The notes below the pieces were generated by a model. It saw only the letters and a program-made list of their open reading frames with translations. It searched no databases and was not told where the DNA came from. 64,000 nucleotides of DNA from Apus apus (lineage: Eukaryota > Chordata > Aves > Apodiformes > Apodidae): positions 13,024,780 to 13,088,779 of the forward strand of contig NC_067291.1 of NCBI RefSeq assembly GCF_020740795.1, given 5' to 3'. The number at the start of each line of letters is the position of its first letter. Position 1 is the stretch's first letter. The position numbers and the translations under genes are program-made. This document shows, piece by piece, positions 1 through 12,283 of this stretch.

Positions 1-240
1 GCGCTGCGCGCAATGAGCATGTGCCGGGCGGCCGCACATGTGCGCTGGGCCCGCGTCCGCCGGGGACCGGGCGGGACCCCCGCCCGTTTCGCCCCGCGAA
101 GACCGGGAGGAACGGGCCTTTCGCCCCGGTGCTGAACCAGCCGCCCCGCTCGGGGCTCGAACCGGCGGCCCCAGCGGCCGCGGCTCCTCACAGGGCGCCA
201 ACTCCCCTGAGGGAGAGAGAGGGCTCTGGTGGAGGCGAGA
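1..240. promoter_or_regulatory. Right-hand part of a CpG island at the window edge
   Basis: This stretch is very GC-rich and dense in CpG (many CGCG, CCGG and GCGC steps), in contrast with the AT-rich DNA that follows from about 430. Undepleted CpG of this kind in a vertebrate genome normally marks a promoter or first exon. It starts at the window boundary, so the gene it serves probably lies to the left, or starts here and leaves the window. A 7-bp inverted repeat (CATGTGC and GCACATG) flanks a GC-rich core at about 19-41. A frame is open here, but it runs into the minisatellite and matches no protein I recognise, so I do not call it coding. No convincing splice donor was found. Confidence 0.6.
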
Positions 241-250
241 GGGGCAGGGG

Positions 251-403
251 GTGGTGGTTGAGGTGCTGCCCCCCTAAAACTGAGGGGCGGTGGTTGAGTT
301 GCTGCCCCCCTAAAACTGAGGGGCGGTGGTTGAGGTGCTGCCACCGCCCCTAAAAGTGAGGGTGGTGGTCGTGGCGCAGCTTACCACCACCCAAAAGTGA
401 AGG
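251..403. repeat. 36-bp GC-rich minisatellite, about 3 to 4 copies
   Basis: The unit begins GGTGGTTG and recurs at 253, 289 and 325, exactly 36 bp apart. A diverged fourth copy starts near 361-364. Each full unit holds a C-run, a short TAAAACTGA-type core and a G-run, so a single strand could fold as a small hairpin. The GGGGCGG at the unit junctions (about 284-290 and 320-326) resembles an SP1/GC box. Because 36 is a multiple of 3, the plus strand reads as a 12-residue repeat (W-L-x-C-C-P-P-K-T-E-G-R). I read that as a by-product of the period, not as evidence of a protein. Confidence 0.85.
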
Positions 404-430
404 TCCCACTGAGGGCGCAGAGGAGGGGAA

Positions 431-2029
431 CAATTGGGCAACACCGTCCCTGTTGACCCCAGACAATGACATCCCGTCTACCTTGAGGCAGGGATGTCCT
501 CTAGGAGATGGAAGTGGGATGGAGCCTCATAAATCCATAGCACCTCCGACGCCTCCTCAGCTCAGGGTTCAGCAGTGCCGTTTCCGTGGGTCCTTGATAC
601 CAACACACATGCTGACATGGGGCTGGTGTTCAGTCAAGTGTGAAGTGAATCCTTTTTGGGGAAAAAGAGGAGTGATAGTGTCGTCTTGGCATTACAAATA
701 CACTGAGCATACATCTGACTGTAAGATGGAGGACCTGGTGCTTCAAATGGGTAGAGCTGTATAGAAACATCTAATCCTTCATTAATAACACTAATTTCCT
801 GGAGTTGAAAAAGAAAATGTAGTAACGCTTGGAGTTCTTTAATAAAATATACAAGAATTCAGAAGCAGGTCATTCTGCACTCCTCTGGGTGTAGTACAAG
901 AGTTGTATAATACCCCTCTAAAAACAGTGGTTTACCTCACACCATGCTCACGTTCAAGTAGTGCAGCTGAACAACTGATCCTTTGTAACTCTCTCATGCT
1001 CTCCATTACAAACACAAGGACTAAAAAATAGACTTTCAATGGAATCTGGAATTTTTCTCATAGCTCAGGTCTTTAAGATAAAAAAAAAAAACAACCCTAC
1101 AACCCAGTGTCACAGAACTAAGAAACCCCAAGATTTGTGGGAAGCCACTGGTTTAGTAACTGCAGCAGTCACATGTACGTATGTAATACTGAAAAAAAAA
1201 AAAATAAAAAAAAAATTTGATGGCTTTTTCACACCCCTGGAATGCTGCAAAGTCCTGTTAATCTTTAAATGCCTCCCCGTGGCTGTGCTCAGTTGCCCTG
1301 AACAGCTCTGCAGAAGTTAATGGCAGCACTCAAAACGAAAAGTTGCAAATCAATCCCTTGCTTTGCTCAATAAGTAACCTGAAACAATTTTAGCCATTAA
1401 CATGGAAATTGGCAGAAAGATAGAAAAGGCATGGAGGCTGTGTTTACTCATATTCTGTAGATTAGTTTAATCAGAGTAGCATTAAACACTCCTGCTTATC
1501 TAGAAAGTTTACTCTATCTTTGATTTATTGTGCTTTTGCCTATCAGATGTTGAGCAGGTTTTCTGAGCATCTCACTGCTTGAGTGCCTCCTTATGCTGTG
1601 GAGTTTTGGATGCTTAGCAGGTAATATTAATTCTTATCTTAAGCCATTTACCCTGCTAATACTAGAAGACTGTGTTAATATCAGCAATTTTGCAAATACA
1701 GCTAAATTCCTGTCAGGTAAAACGTTCTTGTGATTTGAGAGAAACTTGATCACAGTGTTTCTAGATTCTTACCTTTAATGAGGAAAGCAACATTTGGAGT
1801 AGCTTACCCTGCTGCAGGCAACAGGGCGTAACTCGGTCGCTTCAGGTTTCAATAAATTCTCACGTCCAAATTGCTCAGGTAATGCCACTCATGAAAGCTT
1901 TTCCATGAGCCTCCATTATGTCAAGTTACATACATGCATAAAGGCTAAAAGGTCAAATTCCTAATAATATAATGTTAGCAAAGTACCTTATAAAACCATA
2001 ATTTATAACACTAGGCACTTCTGAAGTGT
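431..2029. other. Non-coding, AT-rich intergenic stretch
   Basis: No gene or RNA was recognised here. The stretch holds short A-tracts, the clearest being an almost pure A-run at 1192-1215 broken by a single T. The open frames are short, have no family resemblance, and look like chance. Confidence 0.6.
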
Positions 2030-2360
2030 CCTCTGAAGGCATTCACAACTAATCATGGGTTAAGCCTTATCCCTCTCTTACCAGAATCAAGATAAGGAAC
2101 CCACCCTGGAAGAAACTAACCCAGAGAGATCTGACTGGGCTGTCAGAGGTTTCGACAGACGTATGGAATAAGCCAAATGACAACTGAACATAAACCAATG
2201 AAACCATTCAACTGTGTGCTCCACCTAAATAAGACTTCAGGGCTTAGAATGGAACACGTTCAGTCAAATCTACAGTGACTCAAGCACAAGTATGCAAATA
2301 AAGCTTCTTTTCTTTGTTTGGTGTGAGCTTTGTTGACTCGCTGCATTCAGTTCCACACAC
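2030..2360 (+). mobile_element. Possible decayed solo LTR or old transcript 3' end
   Basis: An AATAAA at 2297-2302 is followed by AGCTTCTTTT and then a GT-rich stretch (about 2312-2334). About 70 bp upstream is a TATA-like AAATAAG. An AATAAA-AGCTT junction followed by a T/G-rich segment is typical of the R-U5 part of retroviral LTRs. No internal retroviral gene lies nearby, so if it is an LTR it is solitary. The ends are not defined: I cannot see clear TG...CA termini or a target-site duplication, and the coordinates are approximate. The alternative is an ordinary polyadenylation site of an unannotated transcript. Confidence 0.3.
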
Positions 2361-5300
2361 AGTTCTGTGTTCACTTAAATAGACTGAGAAATGAAATTGA
2401 TTTTCTCTCCTCCCCCTCTTCTCTATTGTAATAGGCAGTATTAGCAGGGTCTTTGAGAATCCTTGGAAAAATCCATAACTGAATGGAACTATTCTCTGTT
2501 TATCTGTAAAAAACTACTTCCTTGCTAACTCCTCTTGAGCCTTTCCGTATCTGTGGTGAGATCTGCAACATTGGTGGATAAAGAAAGGAACCATCACTGC
2601 TTTTAAGTTTGTTCTAGTAGTGGTGGAATGGTGGTCTGAAACCTAGAACCTAGAGTTCTGCAATAAAATTTTCTTTTCTGGGGGCACGAAGAAGCTAAGT
2701 GATGTTTCAGACATTTTGATCCAGTATAATCAAAACCAGGGACATTTTAATAAAATCTCCTGCCTTAATAAGACCTCCCAGCTACATTATTTGATCTATG
2801 TTTCCATTGTAATTGATTTAATATATTGCACTCAATTCATCCAAAAGTCTTGGATAGTTTGGAACAAGTATGATGTATGTATATTAAGCAGCCCCATCCA
2901 CCCATGTATTCAGAACTGGAATGTTACATGGCCTTTTAAAATTTGTTCTGTCACGTATGGATGACCACACTTGCCTAAATAAGCTATAGAGAAAATGATG
3001 ACATTTGAAATGTGAACTCTCACAGGAAGGTCCTAAAAGCATTTGTTAAGGAAATTACAATCTTGTTCTTTAAACTCTCCCATATAATTTAAAAGAAAAT
3101 TGTATTCTTCCTATAAAATGCAATAAAATACCTTGATAAGAATGTGGAAGTTGTGCTAATCTCCATTCAGTCCTGGAGGTATAGAAATGTAATTTCTATG
3201 ATGTTCTCTATAGTTACTGCTGTTCAATTCTGTAGTGCCTCTCCTTTGAGGAAAATTACATTGAATGTTAAAGAAACCTTTTTAAAGGTGAAGTGTCTGT
3301 GGCAGAAGTGCTCTTACCTAAGAAATATGCCTGAGATGAGACAAGTATTCCTATGCTAGTAAAATTATGGACTAGGAACTGAACGCATGGGCATCTTTTG
3401 TCTCTTAATTTCAGCTCTAATATTTCAAGCTTCTTCTACATTTGTATAAATTTAACCACATATTAACAACCAAAATTTAAGCAATGAAACTTGATTATCA
3501 AGCCTCAGAAAGGAATAGCTGGTGCAAACCCATTCACACATAACTTGTTTTCTCTACAATATTTATTAAGCAGATTTCATTTTATTTCCTCATATAGCAT
3601 CACTCCCTGGAAGAGGCAAATAACATGATGAAACTGACAGAGGATGTGGTGGTTCCCTTGGGCAGAAATGAGCACATAGCATGTGGGAATATAATTTTCA
3701 CAGTGCATACCTAGTTATATCCCTGAAACCATTCTGTGAAGCAACTGGGTAAAAAACCAAAAAGCTATAAACGATGCTAGTGTACCTAGCAAAACCCCAA
3801 AAAGACATGAACAAAAAGATGGATCCTGGAAGTAGCACTGGGACCCAAATCAGGAAACTAACATGGAAATCAGAACTACGTGAGGAAATCCTTTCCCTCC
3901 AACATGCCATGTTTTTAATTTTCAAATAAAATAAAAACTTATTAATTTAAAGGGATGTGTTTCTGATACATTATCATCAGGATATTATGATTTAATGCAT
4001 GAGATGTGTGAGACCTGTCAAGTTGGAGGCATAGAAATGGAGTTCCAAGTCACTAGATGATCCTGAACATCTTTATCCCTTTCCAGCTTCAGGAATAAGG
4101 GCCTGAGCTAAATTCTGCAGAAACAAATATACACCTTACTATTAGCTCCAGCAAGGGGAAGGCTTCCTTTATCAGTTCTACCAGTGTGTGACATCCCCCC
4201 AGCTCACTAGTGCTGTAACTCTAGCTGGGGTGAAAAATAATTCAGTTCAATAAAAATAAACAGTAAAATCGGAGCTGGCCTTTTGCATGGAAAAAGGGTT
4301 TTCTTCACTTCCTGTTCAGGGTGTGGCCAAACTGCTGCTTTCCCAGATTCTTGCTGCTCCATCTGATCTACTACAAAGTCTGTGAGTGCAATAAAAGATA
4401 AAGATTCAAGTAATGTAACATCCACATATCTTGACAGAAGTATTTCATTTCTTGGTTTGTGATTTCTAGGTTGACAATGATATTTCTGGAGTGGATCTGT
4501 CTGTAACCCAGGAGGGACTGGTATTTTCTGACACACAATAAAACTAACAGTAGGACTAAAACACGTTTACATTTATGGCAAAGCCGGTGGAAAAATGTAC
4601 TTTAAGGACATAAAATATTAGAAAAATACTGCTGCAAACTTGGTGCAGGCCTTTGCCTTGTTTGAAATGAGACTTCACTAAGAGTGTTTTGGTAAGTTTT
4701 ATAAACAGCCTTTTATCCTCTTTACAGTTTTATCTCAACAGAGAGATTTACTGAGGATTATAAGCTGCAAAAAGATTATAATTGCAGAAAATCTCTCACA
4801 GTTAATTGCAACAAAATCAACTGAGTCCCGTGAGACACAGAAGGCAATCTGTATCCTAAGGAAAAGAAGAAATTCTGAGCAATCTGAGGCATGCTCTGCT
4901 ATTTCAGTTGAGCACAAGACAGCTCAAAAAAGGAAATATGTGAAGGAAGTGGCTGTCTGATATTTGCCCTCTACTCTAATGTGCTCTTCCTCTGATTTCT
5001 TTAGCCCTTCTTTCTCCAGCTATGCAAGATAACAATTTCCAAGAACCATAAAAGAGAACAGAAACATACATCTAATTGTCTTATAAATTGAATTATTATT
5101 TATGACAGGTTTTACATTTTGCAAGTATAATATTATGCACATTCTCAGCAGACCCTTTCATTTAAGAGCTTGTGTGAAATATTTTTGGTAGCTTCCCACT
5201 TGATTTTATTTCCGACATAGACAACCTAAACACATGTACCTGTGTCTCACAGACCAGACAGTACATCCTTAATTATGTTCAAAAATCTAATCCCTGAATT

Positions 5301-8300
5301 ATGGAGTAGAGCATAATTCATTTCTACATTAGCAAAAGTGTGCTTTAAAAGTGATGGAGCATCCCTTACCATATGCTTTATGGTTCTTGCATTTGCATTT
5401 ACAAGGAAGGAACAACCATCTTGAATATTTTAATAGCTGGATACATCATTTTTCTTTCTTATTCATCCTATCAGATCATCTCAAATATGATCAAATTCTT
5501 TTACTGTATCTGCTACCATATAAAAATAAGTGTATACTTATCTTCAACACAGTTTCCAATATAAAAGAACTAATCATATGATCCACATGGCCAGTATTTT
5601 GTTTCTGACAATCTCCACGAACTATTCGATGCTTAAGAAAGGAGGATAAAGACAAACACTGAGTTATACTTCCCTCTGCTGTACTCTTGCAGCTTCCAGC
5701 AAACTGTGTCTAAGGGAATTCGTGAAGTAGGAGGTTTCATCTGCATAATGAAAATCCCTCATAGCATTAGCCTGGTGTTCTGAATTAGTTGTAAAATGTC
5801 ACATCAATTAATTTCTATCCAGCTGAGCTGGATCACATATTGATCCCCTCAAATACAAGGCTCAGTGTCAGGATTTTAAACAGTGGAGTGACAGCTGGCA
5901 CAGAGATTCCTGTTTTGTAGCTGCATCTGGTGGATAAGAAAAAAAAATATGGAATAGCAATTCCTAAGGTGTGTGCTTCAAACTGGATTAAGTATTAGGG
6001 AAATATATTGCAGAATATCCTGGGTATCGAGAGTCTGAAATGCATTTTACTGTGTTCATCTCATCTGTATTCTCTATGCCTGAGGGTTTGGCATCCACAG
6101 AGTTTTGTTGAAGATAAGGCTCCTGGGCAATATTAGGGTGTTTGGAAGATAAGCATCTTCCTTTACCCACTCATCTTTGATTAAAAAAAAAAAAAAGATA
6201 AAGTAGTTATCTGTTCCACAGCTCCATCAGCATATTGCAAAACACAATGGTGGCAAGGATGGTACTTGGGGTTTTCCCGTTTGGCAATCAGACCAATTCA
6301 CACTTCTGGAAGAACCACTTACTCCCACTCTAGAGCAACATTTTTCCCTGAGCGTGCATGAAATTCACTCTAGGGCAGCATGTTCACAACAAACTGGGAA
6401 AGTTTTACAGCTTCGTTTTGGGACACTTGTTTCCCACTGCCTCTTTCATGATGTATTTTATCCTGTTCATCGGTGTGAGGCAGAAGGACAGATAAAGACA
6501 GAGGCCAGAGGAGGAAAGACGTGATGTTTACAGGTTTTGTCAGGGATTTCCTATTCTAAGCACATTGTGCTTCACCTCAGAGTTACCATCTATCAATTAG
6601 AGTATTGAACAGTGATGGAAGGCAAAATCAGAGAACCGGATTTTCGAGAAATGCCCTTGGTGCCCTGGAGCTATAGATGATCCCAGGGATTATGCTAATT
6701 CTCAAACCCCAGTAGGGAAGATGTTAAGGCTATGCAGCTGTATCTGTCTGGACAGGGCTACAGGTTTTCCTTCATGCTGCAGTTACATGGCCAGCATCTG
6801 TGGCAGAGACTGTACCTGATGGAGACAGACCAGAGCTCTGAGCAAGTGGTTAGGCAGAGCCTAAGTACCAAAAAGGAATCAAAAAAAAGCATTCCCCCCA
6901 AAGCTTCCTGCAATGGTGCTGGACACAGCTGAGCCTTTTCTAAATTTGCCTTTAATCATATTCAGCATCAGTCTAATGTTTCCTCTGCTGCTCCTGCTGC
7001 CTGAAACAGATGATTTTCATAAAGAATAGCAAGGGTTCCTAGTGGTGATCAGGCTGCCTGGAAGCTGCTGAACCTTAGAGAGTCACGTGGGTAGACTCAC
7101 CTCGTGAATGGTCAATGAGAAACATGTACACGGTTTGACACTGTCCAATGACAAAATAAGGACTAAGTTCTGCATCTCTCTTTTTACCCTCAGCTGCCTC
7201 ACTGAATTAGGATCTCCAAAAGGCCTGAGGAAACCAGGCTTTCAATAATCTCATCCTGAAAAGAAAGATGGTAATTAAAAATAGGATTGAGTACTCTGCA
7301 TTTTCCCAATGAAGAACATTCTCCTCATTCCCAATAAACACATTCTGCAGTGCATGTTTAGGGTATTTGTTGTACTTCTCACTGTCCTATCCCAGGAGCA
7401 CAGGTGACCAAGGAGTAGGAACGTGTCCTGAAGACTAGCATCTGCAAAACTTTTCTTGCAATATTTTTCATGGAAAAAAATATTGGCACAGTATTTTAAT
7501 ACCATCATGACTAACATCAAATGCTGTTCTCAGACATTATTAAAATTGTTTTAAAAAAAACTAAAGTGAACTTCTATTAATACCATATGGAATCAAATCA
7601 GCCCTGTTGCTAAAATACTCACGAAGAAGGCAAATCCTTCCATCTTCTGTTCAAAGCAATAGCAAAATAGACAGAAGCTGTGTGATTACCAGTTTGGAGG
7701 TGATAGAATTCAAGGTGATGCTGAATTACTGATCATCCAACCATCACTTGGCACCACGTAGCCACACGTGCAAAGCTCACTCCACTGGGTTGTGTTACAC
7801 CAGAATAGTGGTAATGAGGAAAAAATCAGTTTCTTAAAATACCAATTATTTTTCTGGAGCTCCCACTGTATTTGCTGTATAATTTTAAGTACAGGTTGAC
7901 TCTATATTTTCTGGCTTTCTTTACTGTGTGTTCAGAATCAAGACTCTGCCACAGTCAAACTAAGGTTTGATTATCCACAATTAAATGGTGTGATTCAGTG
8001 GTTTCAAATTCCCAAGTGTGATGCTGTGAGGCACATCTCAGGATTAAAATAGAGAACTCCTCAGCAGTAACTGCTCATTTATTCCTGTTGTCACTGTCAG
8101 GCAGAAGAAATAATACTCAGTAAATTCAAGGCTTTCCCTCACCACTGGATCACATGGGGTTGGAGTTTCACTCCCAAATCATCTGACATCCATTGCATAG
8201 CTCATCAGCACCATCTTTGTGTGGTGCAGAGGAGCATGAGAACATGTTCTCTGGCCAGCTGGGCCTTCTCTTAGTACTTGGGGCTGTTACTGTGTAAGAT

Positions 8301-10486
8301 AAATGAACCCTCTTCTCTTCTACCAGGATTTAGAAGTTAGACATGCACCTCTTGTTTATAGGAAGGGTTTTAAGGGACATCTGTAGCACACAGTCCTGCG
8401 CAGAACTGCCCTGGTTTTATCACTTTGCAGGCATCCATGTCCACAAAAGGGAGTAAGAATCTGAATGCAAATTAACAGCTAATATCAAGTATTTGGCTTG
8501 ATGCCACACACATCCTACGCTTCTGGTGTTTTCCCAAATTAATTTCCCTTTAAAAAAATGTATCTCCAGTCCTTGATTGCATGAGGGGAAGAAGGGGAAC
8601 TGTTAGATTTGGTATTTATTGAATTGCCTGAATGAGCCCCAAGACAGACATCACTGACATTTCCTGAGCAGAACAGTTTTTTTACAGAATTTGCAGTTTC
8701 ATCAAAGTGTTCCTTTGGAACATGTTGTTGTTTGGTTTTTTTTTTGCACAGAAACCCCACATAATAATTTGGAAAAAAAGCTGGAAACATTATTTACTTA
8801 CTAATTTTATTTCAGTCATATCAAACCTATTCATTTCAGCTGGAAAAAAACATTTTGTTTTATCCACTGTATGTATCTGGCTTGGCCTTTGACATACATT
8901 CTAATGTATATATAAAAGTCAAAATAGGATAAATTTCAAGTCACCAGGATAGGATAAAGCAAGTCACCACAGCTTTCCAGACTTGAATGCATTTTTGCCA
9001 CATCAGCCCCCCCTAAAAGTTCAGGGTTTAAAAGTGATAATGAAGAAAGTCCTTGACATACTAGAATTTCCTAAGGAATTGTAATTTTCTTTTATGACCA
9101 GCTTTTGTTTAAAAAAAACCCAAACATTAAAATATTGGCTAGACTTCTAAATACCTGTGCTTAGTGTTGATAATGTTATTGGATTGCTGATGACATTAAC
9201 ATTTTTAATTAGTGCCATTAGGTTTCAGAGTAAACAATTAAATTGCTGTTATTTTCTACAAGTCTACCTGGCTGCTCTGCTTATCTTATGGTCCCATGTG
9301 CCTTCCAACTCTAATTGCAAAAAACAGCCACACCTAAGAAAACAGCCAAATATTCTGCTGAAGTTCTCAATATGAAAACCTGCAAAATAATAAAATACTT
9401 GGATTGTGACTATAACATTAAAAAACAAAATAAAAGCAGAATTAAAGTAAATGCAAGTGCTACATACATACTGCATCATTCATCTGCAGTCACTAAGAGT
9501 CTCAGTTTTAAATATATATTAAGCTGCTACTCAATTCCCATTTTACCAGAGCAGATTGCGAAAGAACATCGAAATTCTTCTGCAAAATTGATGTTTCATT
9601 CTGCTGCAGAGCACAAAGAGCTTTAATGCACAGCACACAAATTGTCATGGTCTTATCTGGGGAACAGTCTTGAAATCATTAGTCAGTTTGCCAGCATAAG
9701 GAACATACCATATGCATCTCACAGATTCTGTGTTAACAACCTGAAGTCTTATGACCAATCTGTTTTTTTTATAACAGTTTGTGAATACCTTTAAACTAAA
9801 TGAGATCTGTTCATCTATCTCTGATTTTGAATGGGTTTTCATCTCGTTTCAATCCTTTCATTGCAGATTTGGATGTTTTCTGTTTTAAATGTATGTGGTG
9901 TGATTAGAATACCAGACTAGGCAAGGATCATTTCAAAAACATTTATCATCTTAAACTGTGAGTGTTGGTTTTGGAACATATCTGGTCCTTTTAATGCATT
10001 CTCCTTAAAGAGAAATAAATTACTTCATTTTCCTAGGAAAGTCCAATCTTGCTTTAAAGCTGCCTATCTACTTGGTTTTCATACTGCTTTTTCTTCTTGT
10101 ATTTTGTTTTGCTAGTGTCCATCTTCAGGAAGGCAAATTTGCCAGTGTCACAGGACTGGCACGTGGCATTCTGCAGGGAAATCAACACCTTGTCAGAAAG
10201 GTTCAGTCCCACAAGAAAGATTGTTTGTCTAAAAGTTTGCAGCACAGCTTTCATTTGCTCTGATTAAAGCATATATGTCATTGTTCTAAGGTTCTCTACA
10301 TTAAATTTATTAAGCTATATGCCACATTTTGGAATGCAATTAATGTGTGCCTAAGCTTTCCATTTCCTTTACTGTCACAGGGGATGTATTTGATAGTGTT
10401 ATTTAATATTTTAACAGAAGCTACAGAAACTGAGATTAGACAAGTTTGTTCTAAATTAAAAACCACACAGAGCTCAGTGACTCAAC

Positions 10487-10501
10487 TTTTTTTTTTTTTT
10501 T
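10487..10501. repeat. Poly(T) tract
   Basis: This is a run of 15 T residues in AT-rich DNA. No retroposed sequence was recognised next to it, so it is recorded only as a simple repeat. Confidence 0.9.
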
Positions 10502-12178
10502 CTGCCAAGAGTAATTTCTTCTACATGTTAAATTCCTTCTCTATGTAACTTACATTTTTAAATTGTGCTCCCTTACATCAAGGTTTTATGCACAGTTCAC
10601 TTGGTTTATGGGCAAGATAATTTTTGTCTGCTATTACGTGAACAATAACATCCACACAAGCGTCATGGGAGCTTAATTAAATTCTTAAATGTCATACAAA
10701 TTTGGCTTTCATTGTGCAGGTTGGACTGTGTATTGTGTCTATCAGCTGAGCCACTGGAACCAGGGACACTGCTCTGAATGTAAAAGTTTAACTGCCTAAG
10801 TAGAAGCATCAGGTCCCAGAAAATCTCTGGGGTTTTTCATTTTAAGGGGATAACTAAGCAGACTCCTAGACAAGCTTTATAGAAGGTTAATGCAACTGGT
10901 TGCAGGAGACCATGTCTTTTAACATTTTTATGAAAAATAAAATGCAGATGAAATGCTGAGTTGTAGCATTACAGGCTGGGGGACGTGTCTCAGTTGACAC
11001 TCACCTCTGGACAGCAGCAGGATGGAAAAAGTCAGTAGCCAGGAGTGCTGGTCTCCAAGTCCCTCCCCTATATGATTGACTAAATCTGCAGGATCAATCC
11101 CTTTGGACCTCCAGGAGTTTTGAGGAAACCAAGTTGTCTCACAAATAATTTGGCATCAATTTCTTTCTGTCAGCACAGTGCTCCATGAGTAGCAAAGCTT
11201 TAAACTAAAAGAGGAAGCAAGGAACAGGCAAGGTGTGAGACCAATGCACCATGTGAAAAGCCCTGCCTTGGAAGCTTGCTTTTATTAAAAAAGGTAGGTG
11301 TACAATGAGGAGAATTTCACATTATGGTTCTTAATGTATCTTCTCTGTTTCACGTTAGTATTAAATGAAATCCTGCAGTTCTTCCCTAACGAGCAAGTGC
11401 TCAGTAGCATAAGTGCTTTAAAGCAGCACACAGATGCCAGACCTCTCACTCAAAGGCAGAAACAGTAATGAACAGTAACATCAGACTCGGGTACTGAAGG
11501 TAATGTAAATCTCCAAGAGAGCAGCTCTGGATAGTGTGCAAGACTTTTTGCTGTATGGGCTGCAGAAAAAAAAGCATCTTATGTAACTATTAAGGACTCT
11601 TGCTGATTTGATTCAATATTTTTTGCATCCCTGTTCCCACACTGTAAACACAGACAGTGTGTTTGGCTGGTGACTGTGAGGCATTGAGGTGTTCTAGCTG
11701 TCAAAACTTATGTCTCTCATTCTTCAGTTCCATTAAGGACATCCCTTGCAGCTGGGAGGATATTTGGGCTTGAAAGTCTGGCTCATACAAATAACTCTTA
11801 GTTCCACAGAGAGTCTAGATCATAGGGACAGAAGTAGCTGAGAAAGATGGAGTGAGTTGCCCATTTTACCTGTAAGTTAATGAAGGAATAGTATGTCTGG
11901 CAACGTAGGTGCAGTGCTAAGGACAATGTAGTGAATTTTTTTTCTGATTCTGCTCCAGTGATGAGTAAAAGATTGGTATATATGTCAGAAATAATAAAAA
12001 ATATATATGACATACATAGACAATAACTTTTCAATAGATTCAGTCAATTAATCCAGTTTCCCTGAGAACATGACATTATTTACTACCATGTAGATAAATA
12101 AGCATTTTAACTGCAGACCTACAGAAGAGCTAAAAACAGTTCATACAAAAGAAACCATCATTTGTATGGAAATGAAAA

Positions 12179-12283
12179 ATCTGAGATGTTGAGGCAAATA
12201 CACCCCCCAGTGCAAAGGATGAATACAAGGTGAATAAAAGATCTAAGATGCGAAGGTAAATACAGTCTCAGTGCAAAGATTCC
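12179..12283. repeat. Diverged 62-bp tandem duplication
   Basis: ATCTGAGATG at 12179 recurs as ATCTAAGATG at 12241. Both copies continue through a shared GAAGG/TGAGG...AAATACA...CAGTGCAAAG pattern, giving a period of 62 bp. The first copy is followed by extra sequence (GAATACAAGGTGAATAAAAG) before the second begins. Scattered substitutions show that the duplication is old. It is non-coding. Confidence 0.65.

Noticed and set aside
150..180. Possible tRNA T-arm on the minus strand (GGTTCGAGCC)
   Set aside because: The bases flanking the loop do not form a five-pair T-stem beyond two pairs, and no acceptor, D-arm or anticodon arm can be placed around it.
21..353. 110-codon open frame through the CpG island and minisatellite
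   Set aside because: Composition follows the GC-rich DNA, half of it is the minisatellite read in frame, and no family resemblance or splice donor was found.
4019..4100. Possible bird CR1 3' fragment (CACTAGATGATCCTGAAC)
   Set aside because: Only a short core resembles the CR1 tail, and the neighbouring blocks and terminal repeat are absent, so it is likely chance.
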